A stretch of DNA of 22,766 bases from JAJTHC01 sp044348005 (GCA_044348005.1 JBIKTR010000021.1:1-22766); one strand, 5' to 3'; shown: positions 7,813 to 16,117, numbered from the stretch's first letter. Notes: generated by a model not told the origin, from the letters alone. Numbers and translations are program-made.

Positions 7813-7841
7813 TTGTCTAAATGAGGTGTTTGCGCTAAAAT
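7813..7841 (+). promoter_or_regulatory. promoter of mazG
   Basis: TTGTCT (7813-7818), 17 bp, TAAAAT (7836-7841). The transcript would start near 7848, with a 27-nt leader that includes GAAGGTG (7861-7867) seven bases before the mazG ATG. Confidence 0.5.
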
Positions 7842-7874
7842 AAGTAAATAATGTAAGCAAGAAGGTGCGAATGT

Positions 7875-8789
7875 ATGACAGGGCAAGCCACAATTGAAAC
7901 GGCTATGCAACACAAGCTCGATGCCCTTGAAGCGAAGCTTTCGCTTGAATTAAAAGGCGTGCAACAGGCTCTTGCGGTGGTTCAACAGCTTCGTAATCCT
8001 GAAGGCGGCTGCCCGTGGGATCTTGAGCAAACCCACCAAAGTCTGACGCCTTTTATGCTTGAAGAAGCCTACGAAGCGGTTGAAGCCATGCAAGCCTGCT
8101 CCTCTCATTCGCCCCAAGCCATTCATGCTTTGAAAGACGAATTGGGCGATGTGCTTTTACAAGTGTTGCTCAATAGTCAAATCGCACAAGATGCGGGGCA
8201 TTTTAGCTTTCAAGACGTCTGCACCCATTTGGCAGAAAAGTTGATTGAACGGCATCCGCACGTGTTTAAGCCTGATTCTCACACGTCAGAAATCAATTCG
8301 CCAGAAGCGGTTACCGCGCAATGGCAGGCGATTAAAGCCCGTCAAGCCCCCCCCTCTTCTGAAGGTGTTGCGTCTGTTTTAGACGGCGTGCATAAAGGTC
8401 AAGCCGCGCTTGCTCGTGCGGGTAAAATAAGCAAAAAAGCGGTTAAAGCGGGCTTTACTTGGCCTGATGATGAAACCCTGTGGGCGTGTGTGATGAGCGA
8501 ATTCGACGAAATTAAGGCGGAAATGCAAGCCACGCCTCGCAACCCCCTTCGCTTGCAGGATGAAATGGGCGATGTATTTTTCGCCTGCGCAAGCCTTGCC
8601 AAACAAATTGGGGTAGAACCTGAAACGGCCTTGGTGCAAGCCACCGCAAAGTTTGAACAGCGCTTTCGCTACATGGAATCGATGATTTTGGCCGAAGGAC
8701 GCGCCTTGGCTGATTTAGACTTCCCCACGTGGGACGCCTACTGGAATCGCGCCAAAGCCGAACTGCGGGCGTTAGGGGCGTGTCGTTAA
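7875..8789 (+). CDS. mazG: nucleoside triphosphate pyrophosphohydrolase MazG
   Basis: A 304-residue two-domain MazG, which hydrolyses (d)NTPs to NMP and pyrophosphate, cleaning damaged nucleotides. It can also affect alarmone pools in some bacteria. Domain 1 (about 32-150) carries the family hallmark LRNPEGGCPWDLEQTHQSL followed by the metal-binding EEAYEAVEAM and ELGDVLLQV. Domain 2 (about 190-290) has the matching EFDEIKAEM and DEMGDVFFA motifs. An extra 30 or so residues precede the hallmark compared with short MazG proteins. GAAGGTG at 7861-7867 supports the start; another ATG four bases upstream is in a different frame. It is divergent from the sugar operon and lies 83 bp ahead of the nuclease gene. 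Confidence 0.95.
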   Translation: MTGQATIETAMQHKLDALEAKLSLELKGVQQALAVVQQLRNPEGGCPWDLEQTHQSLTPFMLEEAYEAVEAMQACSSHSPQAIHALKDELGDVLLQVLLNSQIAQDAGHFSFQDVCTHLAEKLIERHPHVFKPDSHTSEINSPEAVTAQWQAIKARQAPPSSEGVASVLDGVHKGQAALARAGKISKKAVKAGFTWPDDETLWACVMSEFDEIKAEMQATPRNPLRLQDEMGDVFFACASLAKQIGVEPETALVQATAKFEQRFRYMESMILAEGRALADLDFPTWDAYWNRAKAELRALGACR

Positions 8790-8872
8790 GTGTAAGGCCT
8801 TATTCCGCGCACATTTTCTAGCATAAAAAATAACCCAAGCTTCAACCACGACTCACTCACTTAATAAAGGTC

Positions 8873-11800
8873 ATGCACGTCAATATGCCTTCATCATCGC
8901 CAAAAATTCAAACGCATCACGCTTTTTTAGGGGGCACGCCACAAGCGCGATTCAAACAGGTGTTGGAACGTTTGACGGCGTGGCAACGTGAACAGGGGGT
9001 CTTGTCTGAATCGTGTTATCTGTTGGTGCAACATCGTCAACAAGTCGAAGCGTGGCAGGCTTTTTGTGAACAAACCTTTCCTCAAGCCGTTCGTTTTCAA
9101 GGCATTAAGGTGATGAGCTGGTTTCAGTGGTCCTTGAATTGGCTGAATCAAAGCATTGGACTTGCCCCCCAAGTGGTGGCGCATTTTCGTCATGGCTTGG
9201 GATTAGAAGCGTCTTGCTCCCCCCCTGTTTTTCAACAAGACACGTGGCAATTGCTTTCTTCAACCGATCTGTTGCTTGTGCTAGAAGCCTATTGGGCGAG
9301 TCAACCCAGTGAACTCACCCCCCCGCCTATTGAAGCCGTGGATGGGTTCGACAAAGCACGATTGCTCAGCGATTTGCTTGCCACAAAGCACCTCAACGAC
9401 TGGCAAACCCTGTGTGACACTCATTTTTCAGAACTCAAAGACGCCTATGGCCTAAGCGAACTGTATGCGTGGTTCGTGCAGCATACCGTGGCACAAGGGT
9501 TGCTCCCCTATGCGTGGGTGGAGCCCTTGGCGTGGGCGACGGTCGATTTTTTGCAAAGCCATGAAGCCGAGGCCTTGCATCATTTTTGTCAAGGCATTCG
9601 TTTGCTGATGGTGGATTACACCCATGCCTTACCCGAAACATCACGGGCGTGGATGCGTTTACTCGAAGAAGAAGGCACCACGATTTGGAGCCTTGGCGAT
9701 GACTTTAGTTTCCATAAACGCATTGCTGAAAATGCCTTTGTTGAAGAAGGGGAGCCTGCTTCATGGCGTGCGTTGTCTCGCCCGCCCTTTTGGGATGCCG
9801 TAAAAGACACCCTAAACCTGCCTGTGGGGTTAACCTTTTTGCCCGATGAACAGCCTGAACGTTCTGAACCCCCTGAAACCTGCGGATTCAAAGAACACAT
9901 CCAAACCCGCTGGCAAGCTTCTGCCCCCCTAGCAAACTCGAAGGCCCCCCACATCCATGCCCACTGGGTGCAAAGCCTCGATTCATTGGATGAAGCCCAC
10001 CGCGTGGCCGTGGCCGAACGCGTATTGGCGTGTTTAGAAAATGCGTTGGCTTGTCAACAACCGACGCCTCTTTCGGTTGTCGTCCCCACACGAAAAGAAA
10101 AAGAGCAGTGGCAGACCTTCCTTTCACAATGTTTGGGGGCCCGTGAAGCGACTGAAGAAGCCTTGTTGTGGGCGTGGCTTGAAATAGGCCAAACCTTCTT
10201 AAGCGTTTGTGCGGATTTTCCTCAACGCGCCATTGAAGCCGACACGTTCTTGTTTAATCCGCGACACGAACCGATGTGGCAGGTGCATCCTCGTCTATGG
10301 GTCAACGCCCCCGATTGGGCCGATGCCTTGCAAGGCCTTGTCAATCAAGCGTGGACGCTTATTCACCCCAACCGTCATTTTACCGCTGAAGCGTTCCAGT
10401 CGTTTTTAGCGACCCTTTCTCAACGCCTTAGCCTTCAAGCGGGGGAAGCTTCTGTGTCATTTTCAGCGTGGTTGTGGGCGTGGTTAGCCCCGTTTAGCGC
10501 TGTTCTCACCCCTTCTGTGGAAGGGGTGTATAAGCGTGCTGAAGCCCTTGAATCTCGTTTGCAATCCGCACAGGGCCTAGGTTCACTTCCCCTAAAAGCG
10601 TGGGGGGGCTGGTTGCATTCAACGCTTGAGGCCCAACGGTCTCTTAGCGCGCCTGATGCACTTTCTGCTTTGGTGAATGTTTACACGCTTGAAGAAGCCC
10701 CCGCTTATGCCTTGCATACTGTGATTATCCCTCAAGTGTTTCAAGCGTCTCGTGAAGAACGGGGCTTAAGGAGCCTTGTTCGAGATTTAGAAACCGAGGC
10801 GCTAGAAACGGTTTTAACGCCCTTGACGCAAACGTTCAACGCCTTAAATGAAGTGGAAACATGGGTGCATCAGTTGGCGGGGGTCAAAGCGCTTTATTTC
10901 ATCCTTCAGCCTGAACATCTGCACGGGTATAATGACGCCCAACGTCAAGTGTTTCAACATTTTTTTGCAGATTTTTTCACTCAAGGCCAGACGCCCTTTC
11001 CCGTTCAAAATAAGGATGCCCTTGAAGGCGACACCCCACTTTTGACGCCGCAAACCCTAAACGCTTTAAACGACTTACGAGACGCCTTGGGCCAAGACGC
11101 CTTAGCCTACCCGTCTTACGGGCAGGGCGGGCAAACAAGTTTAAGCCCCAGCGATTTAGACACTTACGTTAAATGCCCGCGTCAGTTGTATTACAAACGC
11201 TTTAAGTTTAGCACGCCCTTTAATGCCAAGGCGTCTAGGGGAACCTTGGTGCATAAAATGTTTGAACTTTACCATGACGCTTGTAACGCGAAACGCCTGA
11301 GCTTTGATTCTGAACGCTTGACGTATTTTGTGCGTCAGTGTTTGGATGTAGATGACCCCGCGATGTGGCAACCCCCCCAAGCCTTGTTGGAAGAACCCGC
11401 CTTTAACGTGTATGTGCAACAGCCCATTGTGGTGAGGCAAAGTTGGCTGCGTCGCATTTTAGAAGCGGTTGAATCTCTACAAGAAACAGGCTATTTTGAA
11501 AAAACACCCGTTCGTGTGGAATCGGAGTTGCGCATTCAAACCAAACTTCCCGAACTGGCAGGCTTTGACTGGAAAATGTTTATTGACGCCATTTTTGAGT
11601 ACGAAGATGGCTCTATTCGCTTGGTGGATTATAAAACGGCCAAAGGCACCTTTGAACAAAAAAAAGCCGAAGCTCGTGAAGCGAAAGTCAACCGCATTTT
11701 AGACGGTTTGCCTCAAAGAAGTGCGGGGCAAATCGCTTATGACGCCAGTGTGAGCGATGACTTGTATTGGCAATTGCCGATTTATTTGCTGGGCTATGAA

Positions 11801-12067
11801 GCGAAAAAAGCCCAGCAGGTGAGCGAAGCGGGTTTACAACTGTTTCGCTCGATTCAAGAAAATCCAACGGGTTCGGTGTTTGTGCCGTTGGATGTCCCCC
11901 GTTTTCACGCCGAAAAAGCCCGTTGGCTTAAAAATGTGCAAGAAGAAGTCTTAACCCCCTTGTGGCAAGAACGTTGGTTTTCGCCAAACCCTCAAACCAG
12001 TTACTGCCAATGGTGCGATTATACGTCTATTTGTGACTCGTCCACCCTTGAAGAAAACGAAGTCTAA
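8873..12067 (+). CDS. AddB-like PD-(D/E)XK nuclease with Fe-S motif and degenerate ATPase
   Basis: A 1064-residue protein of the RecB-family nuclease/AddB class, involved in double-strand break end processing. The C-terminal PD-(D/E)XK domain has FIDAIFE (Asp905), LVDYK (Asp919, Lys921) and QLPIYLLGY. Four cysteines placed as in AddB and Dna2 iron-sulfur nucleases frame it: Cys768 in YVKCPRQLYY, then Cys1045, 1048 and 1054 in CQWCDYTSIC (C-x2-C-x5-C). The N-terminal region shows FLGGTPQARF where AddB-type proteins usually have a GxGKT Walker A, so ATPase activity is probably lost and helicase power would come from a partner (AddA/UvrD-like), not encoded here. Two starts are possible: ATG 8873 has AAAGG only two bases away, and ATG 8885 has it 14 away. 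It ends 8 bp from the convergent dehydrogenase gene. Confidence 0.85.
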   Translation: MHVNMPSSSPKIQTHHAFLGGTPQARFKQVLERLTAWQREQGVLSESCYLLVQHRQQVEAWQAFCEQTFPQAVRFQGIKVMSWFQWSLNWLNQSIGLAPQVVAHFRHGLGLEASCSPPVFQQDTWQLLSSTDLLLVLEAYWASQPSELTPPPIEAVDGFDKARLLSDLLATKHLNDWQTLCDTHFSELKDAYGLSELYAWFVQHTVAQGLLPYAWVEPLAWATVDFLQSHEAEALHHFCQGIRLLMVDYTHALPETSRAWMRLLEEEGTTIWSLGDDFSFHKRIAENAFVEEGEPASWRALSRPPFWDAVKDTLNLPVGLTFLPDEQPERSEPPETCGFKEHIQTRWQASAPLANSKAPHIHAHWVQSLDSLDEAHRVAVAERVLACLENALACQQPTPLSVVVPTRKEKEQWQTFLSQCLGAREATEEALLWAWLEIGQTFLSVCADFPQRAIEADTFLFNPRHEPMWQVHPRLWVNAPDWADALQGLVNQAWTLIHPNRHFTAEAFQSFLATLSQRLSLQAGEASVSFSAWLWAWLAPFSAVLTPSVEGVYKRAEALESRLQSAQGLGSLPLKAWGGWLHSTLEAQRSLSAPDALSALVNVYTLEEAPAYALHTVIIPQVFQASREERGLRSLVRDLETEALETVLTPLTQTFNALNEVETWVHQLAGVKALYFILQPEHLHGYNDAQRQVFQHFFADFFTQGQTPFPVQNKDALEGDTPLLTPQTLNALNDLRDALGQDALAYPSYGQGGQTSLSPSDLDTYVKCPRQLYYKRFKFSTPFNAKASRGTLVHKMFELYHDACNAKRLSFDSERLTYFVRQCLDVDDPAMWQPPQALLEEPAFNVYVQQPIVVRQSWLRRILEAVESLQETGYFEKTPVRVESELRIQTKLPELAGFDWKMFIDAIFEYEDGSIRLVDYKTAKGTFEQKKAEAREAKVNRILDGLPQRSAGQIAYDASVSDDLYWQLPIYLLGYEAKKAQQVSEAGLQLFRSIQENPTGSVFVPLDVPRFHAEKARWLKNVQEEVLTPLWQERWFSPNPQTSYCQWCDYTSICDSSTLEENEV

Positions 12068-12075
12068 GCCCTACC

Positions 12076-12807
12076 CTAAAGCAAGGCTTGGGTGGGCATC
12101 AGCGTAATATCTGAAATCAAAACCTCTTGCGGTTGATTGAGGGCATACACCACGGCATTCGCCACTTGAAGGGGGCTTAGCATGCCAGACGCATCAGGCA
12201 CTTGGGCGAGATCCACGCTGTCCCAAATCGCGGTGGCACAAGCCCCTGGGTAAATACTTATAAAGCGGTTTTGGTTGACGCGTTGCTCTTCGCTCATGGC
12301 TTCCGTAAAGGCTTTTAGCCCCGCTTTACTGGCATCGTAAACGCTCCAGTAGGGAAAGGCCCACTTGCCTGCAATGGAATTGATGTTCAACACCGTGCCG
12401 CGGCCCCCTTGTTGGGTAAATTGTTCCACCGCATATTTAGAAAGTAAAATCGGGACGCTGAGGTTTAACTGAATCATACGAAGAATCTGAGCATCAGGCA
12501 GTTCTGGCAAAAGCCCCACTTTCCCCCCCACGCCCGCATTATTGATGAGCACATCTAAACGTCCAAAGCGTTCAAGGGTTTGAACCAGCAGTTGTTTTAA
12601 AGTCGCGGTGTCTAATAAATCAGCGGGAATCACCAGGCATTCACTTTCAAGCGAATCAGCCAGCGTCTGTAAGGCTTCACCCCTTCGCGCCACCAAAACC
12701 AAACGCGGCCTGTAGGCATCAAGCGCTTGTGCGATGGCTTTACCAATGCCACTGCTGGCTCCTGTAATCAGAATGACTTTGTCTTTTAAATGATTCATTT
12801 CAGTCAC
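12076..12807 (-). CDS. short-chain dehydrogenase/reductase (SDR)
   Basis: A 243-residue classical SDR, an NAD(P)H-dependent oxidoreductase. It shows TGASSGIG (15-22) for cofactor binding, basic ARR near residue 40 which favours NADPH, NNAG near 90-93, a catalytic Ser in NINSIAG and the YDASK (YxxxK) catalytic pair. The substrate is unknown. The start is a GTG at 12807 with AGGGG six bases upstream; an in-frame ATG nine bases later has worse spacing. It begins three bases after the trxB stop, so it is translated from the same message. The 3' end is convergent with the nuclease gene, and an imperfect GC-rich inverted repeat (12068-12097) spans the junction but lacks a T tract. The association with trxB may only be transcriptional. 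Confidence 0.9.
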   Translation of the reverse strand: MTEMNHLKDKVILITGASSGIGKAIAQALDAYRPRLVLVARRGEALQTLADSLESECLVIPADLLDTATLKQLLVQTLERFGRLDVLINNAGVGGKVGLLPELPDAQILRMIQLNLSVPILLSKYAVEQFTQQGGRGTVLNINSIAGKWAFPYWSVYDASKAGLKAFTEAMSEEQRVNQNRFISIYPGACATAIWDSVDLAQVPDASGMLSPLQVANAVVYALNQPQEVLISDITLMPTQALL

Positions 12808-12810
12808 ACA

Positions 12811-13761
12811 CTACCCCTCATGCGAAACAGAACCTTGTGTGGACAAGAAATGCTCGGCATCCATGGCGGCCATACACCCCGCCCCTGCGGACGTAATGGC
12901 TTGACGGTAGTGAGGATCACACACATCGCCCGCGGCGAACACGCCTTCTACGTTGGTTTTGCTTGAATGGGGTGCCACGTTTAAGTAACCCACCTCATTC
13001 ATGTCTAACACGCCTTTAAATAAGTCGGTGTTGGGTTTGTGGCCAATGGCGTAAAACAAGCCGTTTGTCGGCAAGTTGGAACGCACGCCTTCTTTATTTT
13101 CAAGGCTCACGGCTGTTAAGCCCGTTTCTTTACTGCCAATGAGTTCAACCACTTGCGTATTCCAAATCACGTTGATTTTGGGATTTTCAAGCACTCGACT
13201 TTGCATGGCCTTTGAAGCCCTAAAGGCGTCACGACGGTGCACAATGGTGACTTTGCTGGCAAATTTCGTCAAGAAATGGGCTTCTTCCATGGCAGAATCG
13301 CCTCCGCCTACGACGACGACTTCTTTTCCGCGAAAGAAGAAGGCATCACAGGTGGCGCACGCCGAAAGCCCATGACCCATGAGTTCCGCTTCATTGGGCA
13401 AGCCCCCCGTAATGGCGGATGCCCCCGTACACAGAATCAGGGCATCGCTCGTATAGCAATTGCTGTCGGTGGTCACAGTAAACGGACGCTTGGAAAAATC
13501 AATGTGGGTGACCATTTCATACGCGGTGGTAGCGCCAAAGCGTTGGGCTTGTTGGCGCATGGCATCCATGAGATCTGGCCCCATAATGCCGTTGGGGAAT
13601 CCGGGGAAGTTTTCAACATCGGTGGTGATGGTGAGTTGGCCTCCGGGTTGGATGCCTTCAAAAATAAGCGGGGCCAAATCGGCACGAGCCGCATAAATGC
13701 CTGCCGTAAAACCCGCTGGGCCTGAACCAATAATAATAAGGGGGTGGTGATGCGTCATCAT
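12811..13761 (-). CDS. trxB: thioredoxin reductase
   Basis: A 316-residue low-molecular-weight thioredoxin reductase, a cytosolic FAD enzyme that passes electrons from NADPH to thioredoxin. FAD binding is seen in IGSGPAGFTAGIYAAR (11-26) and the C-terminal GVFAAGDVCD. The redox pair is CATC (Cys135, Cys138). NADPH binding is seen in VGGGDSAMEEA (about 151-161) and HRRDAFRA, whose basic residues favour NADPH over NADH. The residue after CATCD is Ala where Gly is common, a minor change. AAGGACG lies seven bases before the first of two adjacent ATG codons. It is the first gene of a two-gene operon with the SDR. It is about 160 bp from the divergent deoC. Confidence 0.96.
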   Translation of the reverse strand: MMTHHHPLIIIGSGPAGFTAGIYAARADLAPLIFEGIQPGGQLTITTDVENFPGFPNGIMGPDLMDAMRQQAQRFGATTAYEMVTHIDFSKRPFTVTTDSNCYTSDALILCTGASAITGGLPNEAELMGHGLSACATCDAFFFRGKEVVVVGGGDSAMEEAHFLTKFASKVTIVHRRDAFRASKAMQSRVLENPKINVIWNTQVVELIGSKETGLTAVSLENKEGVRSNLPTNGLFYAIGHKPNTDLFKGVLDMNEVGYLNVAPHSSKTNVEGVFAAGDVCDPHYRQAITSAGAGCMAAMDAEHFLSTQGSVSHEG

Positions 13762-13861
13762 AGTTAAACGTCCTTTTGTTAAAGTTTACAGAAGTAAGGG
13801 AATGGAAGTATTCTATCCTAAAAAAAGGAATACGACTATCAAAACCTCTGCAAGCCATGTG

Positions 13862-13890
13862 TTGAAGAAAAAACACATTAGGGCTATGAT
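13862..13890 (+). promoter_or_regulatory. promoter of deoC
   Basis: TTGAAG (13862-13867), 17 bp, TATGAT (13885-13890). A start near 13897 gives a leader of about 30 nt that includes AAAGGAAA ahead of the deoC ATG at 13929. Confidence 0.5.
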
Positions 13891-13928
13891 AAACACATAC
13901 CCCCACTTAAAAAAAGGAAACTCACCCG

Positions 13929-14720
13929 ATGACTTCTCCTCTTACGCCTGCTCAACAACTCATTACAAAGCTAGAACACACCAAACTAAGCTTTGACTAT
14001 GGTGAAGATGCTCACGCCACGGTTCGCCAACTGTGTGAAGAAGCCAAGCATTACGGTATGGCGACCGTCTGCGTTCGACCCGAACACGTGTTGACGGCTC
14101 GTGAAGCACTGGGGCATAAAACCAACGTCGTACTGGCGGCCGTGGCGGGTTTTCCTGAACGTCCCGTCAGTCGAGAAGATCATGACGCCTGCCCTGTTAT
14201 TGGGGCGTGCAATTCAAGCACCAAATTGCAAGAAATCACCACGGCGCAAGGTTCAGGGGCTGAAGAGTTTGATGTAGTGATGAACGTGGCCTTTCTTAAA
14301 AAAGATTTTGAAATTAACGGCGAGTTCACCCGAAAAGAATTGCAAGGCCTGCGCATGGTGGCTTACGATATGCCGATTAAACTCATTTTAGAAGTGGATT
14401 TACTGAGCGAAGACGAGTTGCGTTTTGCGATTGTTCAAGCGGTTGAAGCGGATATAGACACGATTAAAACATCTACAGGGTATTTGAAAGAAGGCGTGGG
14501 ATCTACCCCTGAACGCATTGCCTTTATTCGAAAAACGCTTGATGAACTCGGCGCCTTTCACATGGGGATTAAGGCCAGTGGAGGCATTCGCACGTTAGAA
14601 GACGCGCTGGCTGTTCAAGCCGCGGGAGCCACTCGCATTGGATCTTCCGCCTGTGTGGCCATTGCTCAAGCCGCCCTTGAAATGCCCGTGAATCCTTCGG
14701 CCTTTAGTGACTTTTATTAG
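13929..14720 (+). CDS. deoC: deoxyribose-phosphate aldolase
   Basis: A 263-residue class I aldolase that splits 2-deoxyribose-5-phosphate into glyceraldehyde-3-phosphate and acetaldehyde in deoxynucleoside breakdown. The Schiff-base lysine is Lys180 in DTIKTSTGY. The proton-relay Asp115 lies in EEFDVVMNV, and the second lysine Lys215 in GIKASGGIRT. The protein is longer than short DeoC forms: about a dozen extra residues (about 78-91, including HDACPV) sit between GFP and the usual STKLxE segment. AAAGGAAA nine bases upstream supports the ATG. It is followed 13 bp later by the thiamine-binding-type gene, probably one operon. No other nucleoside-salvage gene (deoA, deoB, deoD) is nearby. Confidence 0.94.
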   Translation: MTSPLTPAQQLITKLEHTKLSFDYGEDAHATVRQLCEEAKHYGMATVCVRPEHVLTAREALGHKTNVVLAAVAGFPERPVSREDHDACPVIGACNSSTKLQEITTAQGSGAEEFDVVMNVAFLKKDFEINGEFTRKELQGLRMVAYDMPIKLILEVDLLSEDELRFAIVQAVEADIDTIKTSTGYLKEGVGSTPERIAFIRKTLDELGAFHMGIKASGGIRTLEDALAVQAAGATRIGSSACVAIAQAALEMPVNPSAFSDFY

Positions 14721-14733
14721 AAAGGAGCGTGAA

Positions 14734-15030
14734 ATGCACGTTATTTTGGATCTTTGCATTGTGCCTTTAGGCGTAGGCGTAAGTGTTTCGGCGTATGTCG
14801 CTACGTGTGAACGTATTATAAAAGAACGGGGCTTGTCGCATCACCTGCATGCGTATGGCACCAACATTGAAGGCGAGTGGGATGAGGTGATGGCCTGTGT
14901 AAAAGCCTGCCATGAAGCGGTTCATGCCCAAGGCGCACCACGCATTACCAGCACCATTAAAATTGGGACGCGCACGGATCGCACGCAAACCATGCAGGAC
15001 AAAGTGACCAGTGTGGAAGCACAACTATAG
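14734..15030 (+). CDS. MTH1187/YkoF-type thiamine-binding domain protein
   Basis: A 98-residue protein matching the small MTH1187/thiamine-binding family (Pfam PF01910 style), known to form ferredoxin-like oligomers, some of which bind thiamine or pyrimidine precursors. The pattern seen is a first strand DLCIVPLGVGVSVSAYVATC, then HLHAYGTNIEGEWDEVM and a late RITSTIKIGTRTD strand. A longer in-frame start at 14707 would overlap deoC, but AGGAG at 14723-14727 lies six bases before ATG 14734, so that start is chosen. It follows deoC by 13 bp. No thiamine riboswitch or thiamine biosynthesis gene is visible, so its ligand in this organism is open. Confidence 0.8.
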   Translation: MHVILDLCIVPLGVGVSVSAYVATCERIIKERGLSHHLHAYGTNIEGEWDEVMACVKACHEAVHAQGAPRITSTIKIGTRTDRTQTMQDKVTSVEAQL

Positions 15031-15038
15031 AAGTCTCT

Positions 15039-15062
15039 GTAGGGAAAATTATTTAAAATACT
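15039..15062 (+). repeat. third copy of the inverted-repeat arm
   Basis: These 24 bases match the right arm of the 147-bp element (2877-2900) at 21 of 24 positions by eye, sharing GTAGGG at one end and TATTTAAAA near the other. It sits nine bases after the thiamine-binding gene stop, between two convergent genes. There is no matching second arm nearby. Confidence 0.5.
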
Positions 15063-15113
15063 ATACCACAGGTCTTTAGGTCAGGTACATTAGTGGACGA
15101 TAAAAGGAAGGAT

Positions 15114-15749
15114 TTATTCTTGACCCTGCCCCAATTTTTGCAACAAGCTGTTGATGTCCACGGGTAGCTCAGGGCCCCCGATCGCGGGGGGTAAGGGCGT
15201 GGGTGGCACCCGATCTTCTTCCAAAAGGCTTTGCGAAGGAATTAATCCGTTGGCGACTTGCTCATTCTGCAAAAAGAGCAAATAATCCACGGGGTTCATA
15301 TACTTGTTATTATAATGCACTTCAAAATGCAGATGAGACCCCGTTGAACGCCCTGTTGAACCCATTAACGCCAAGGGTTGGCCAGAACGGACGCGATCTT
15401 TTTCATGCACCAAATTTTTGGAACAATGCCCATAAATCGTGTAGAGTCCTTGACGGTCGTGTTTAATGAGTACCATATTGCCATAGCCTGCGTAAGTGCC
15501 TGAAAAAGCCACTGTGCCTGATTCTGGGGTGTAAATGGGGGTGCCAATTGGGCCTGCAATGTCTAACCCACTATGAAAGCGTTGTTGCTTGGTAAAGGGA
15601 TCCACGCGGTAGCCAAACTCACTGGTCACAGTGCCACCTGCGGGGGCGTAACGCAAGGCCGCGGCCGTGGCGTGGGTCAGGGGAAACAGGAGGCTCAGCA
15701 GGCCAAGCATCCCGAAGCAAAGCGTATAGAGTTGAGCCAAACCACGCAT
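15114..15749 (-). CDS. secreted M23 (LytM-type) peptidase
   Basis: A 211-residue zinc metallopeptidase of family M23, cutting peptidoglycan cross-bridges or, if inactive, activating amidases. The N-terminus has a classic signal: MRGLAQ, a hydrophobic core LYTLCFGMLGLLSLLF and a cleavage-like THATAA. The catalytic domain shows HSGLD (HxxxD), YGHCS and HLHFE (HxH), so the zinc ligands are intact. A Pro-rich tail follows. The frame extends to a TTG at 15827, but I prefer ATG 15749: GGAG (15759-15762) lies nine bases upstream, a promoter (15798-15827) would start transcripts near 15791, downstream of the TTG, and this start puts the signal peptide at the N-terminus. It acts in the cell envelope. 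It is convergent with the thiamine-binding gene. Confidence 0.92.
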   Translation of the reverse strand: MRGLAQLYTLCFGMLGLLSLLFPLTHATAAALRYAPAGGTVTSEFGYRVDPFTKQQRFHSGLDIAGPIGTPIYTPESGTVAFSGTYAGYGNMVLIKHDRQGLYTIYGHCSKNLVHEKDRVRSGQPLALMGSTGRSTGSHLHFEVHYNNKYMNPVDYLLFLQNEQVANGLIPSQSLLEEDRVPPTPLPPAIGGPELPVDINSLLQKLGQGQE

Positions 15750-15797
15750 AGAAGGGGTCTCCACAAGTTCAAGTCGTTTAAAATATAGGGTGTTTTT

Positions 15798-15827
15798 ATT
15801 GTAAGGGTTGAGTGGGTCATTCGGCAA
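15798..15827 (-). promoter_or_regulatory. promoter of the M23 peptidase gene
   Basis: On the minus strand TTGCCG (15822-15827), 18 bp, TACAAT (15798-15803). The transcript would start near 15791 and give a leader of about 41 nt to ATG 15749. Confidence 0.4.
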
Positions 15828-15943
15828 CCCTTCAAACCGATGACTTTTTACAGTATGACCGATTGTGGCACGTTAGAAAATAACCCAGAGATTATATAGA
15901 GAGAACTTTCACCCTCACTCCAACCCTCTCCTGATTTTGGCTG

Positions 15944-15986
15944 GCTCCGTTTAGAGCTGGTCGTTTTGGCTAGCTCAAAACGGAGC
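15944..15986. repeat. 15-bp inverted repeat (REP-like hairpin)
   Basis: GCTCCGTTTAGAGCT (15944-15958) is complementary to AGCTCAAAACGGAGC (15972-15986) at 14 of 15 positions, with a 13-base loop. The sequence TTTTGGCT followed by R-GCTC occurs directly twice, once leading into each arm. A pyrimidine-rich block (ACCCTCACTCCAACCCTCTC, 15911-15930) just before it resembles the CCCTCACCC-type repeats common between bacterial genes. There is no T tract on either side, so it is unlikely to be a simple terminator. Confidence 0.65.
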
Positions 15987-16117
15987 GAGAAACCCCAAAA
16001 ATCGTGCAGTTTAGCCACTAGGCAAAGGGCTAAAAAATAGGGTATACTGAAAAAGAGTGGCTTTTTTCAAGAAGCCTTCACCCCCCAGCACATTCCTTGA
16101 AAATCGAACAAAAAACC

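Noticed and set aside
12068..12097. GC-rich inverted repeat between the convergent nuclease and SDR genes as a bidirectional terminator
   Set aside because: The stem has a bulge and no T tract on either strand; part of it codes for the SDR C-terminus.
13791..13815. A fourth copy of the inverted-repeat arm (GTAAGGGAA followed by AAGTATTC)
   Set aside because: Only the first block matches well; the TTAAAAYACT block is missing.
14707..15113. Thiamine (TPP) riboswitch near the thiamine-binding-type gene
   Set aside because: The gene begins 13 bp after deoC and no conserved TPP-aptamer blocks are visible upstream of deoC or after the gene.
15750..15827. 26-residue N-terminal extension of the M23 peptidase from a TTG codon
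   Set aside because: The predicted promoter would start transcripts downstream of this TTG, the signal peptide would be buried, and ATG 15749 has a GGAG nine bases upstream.
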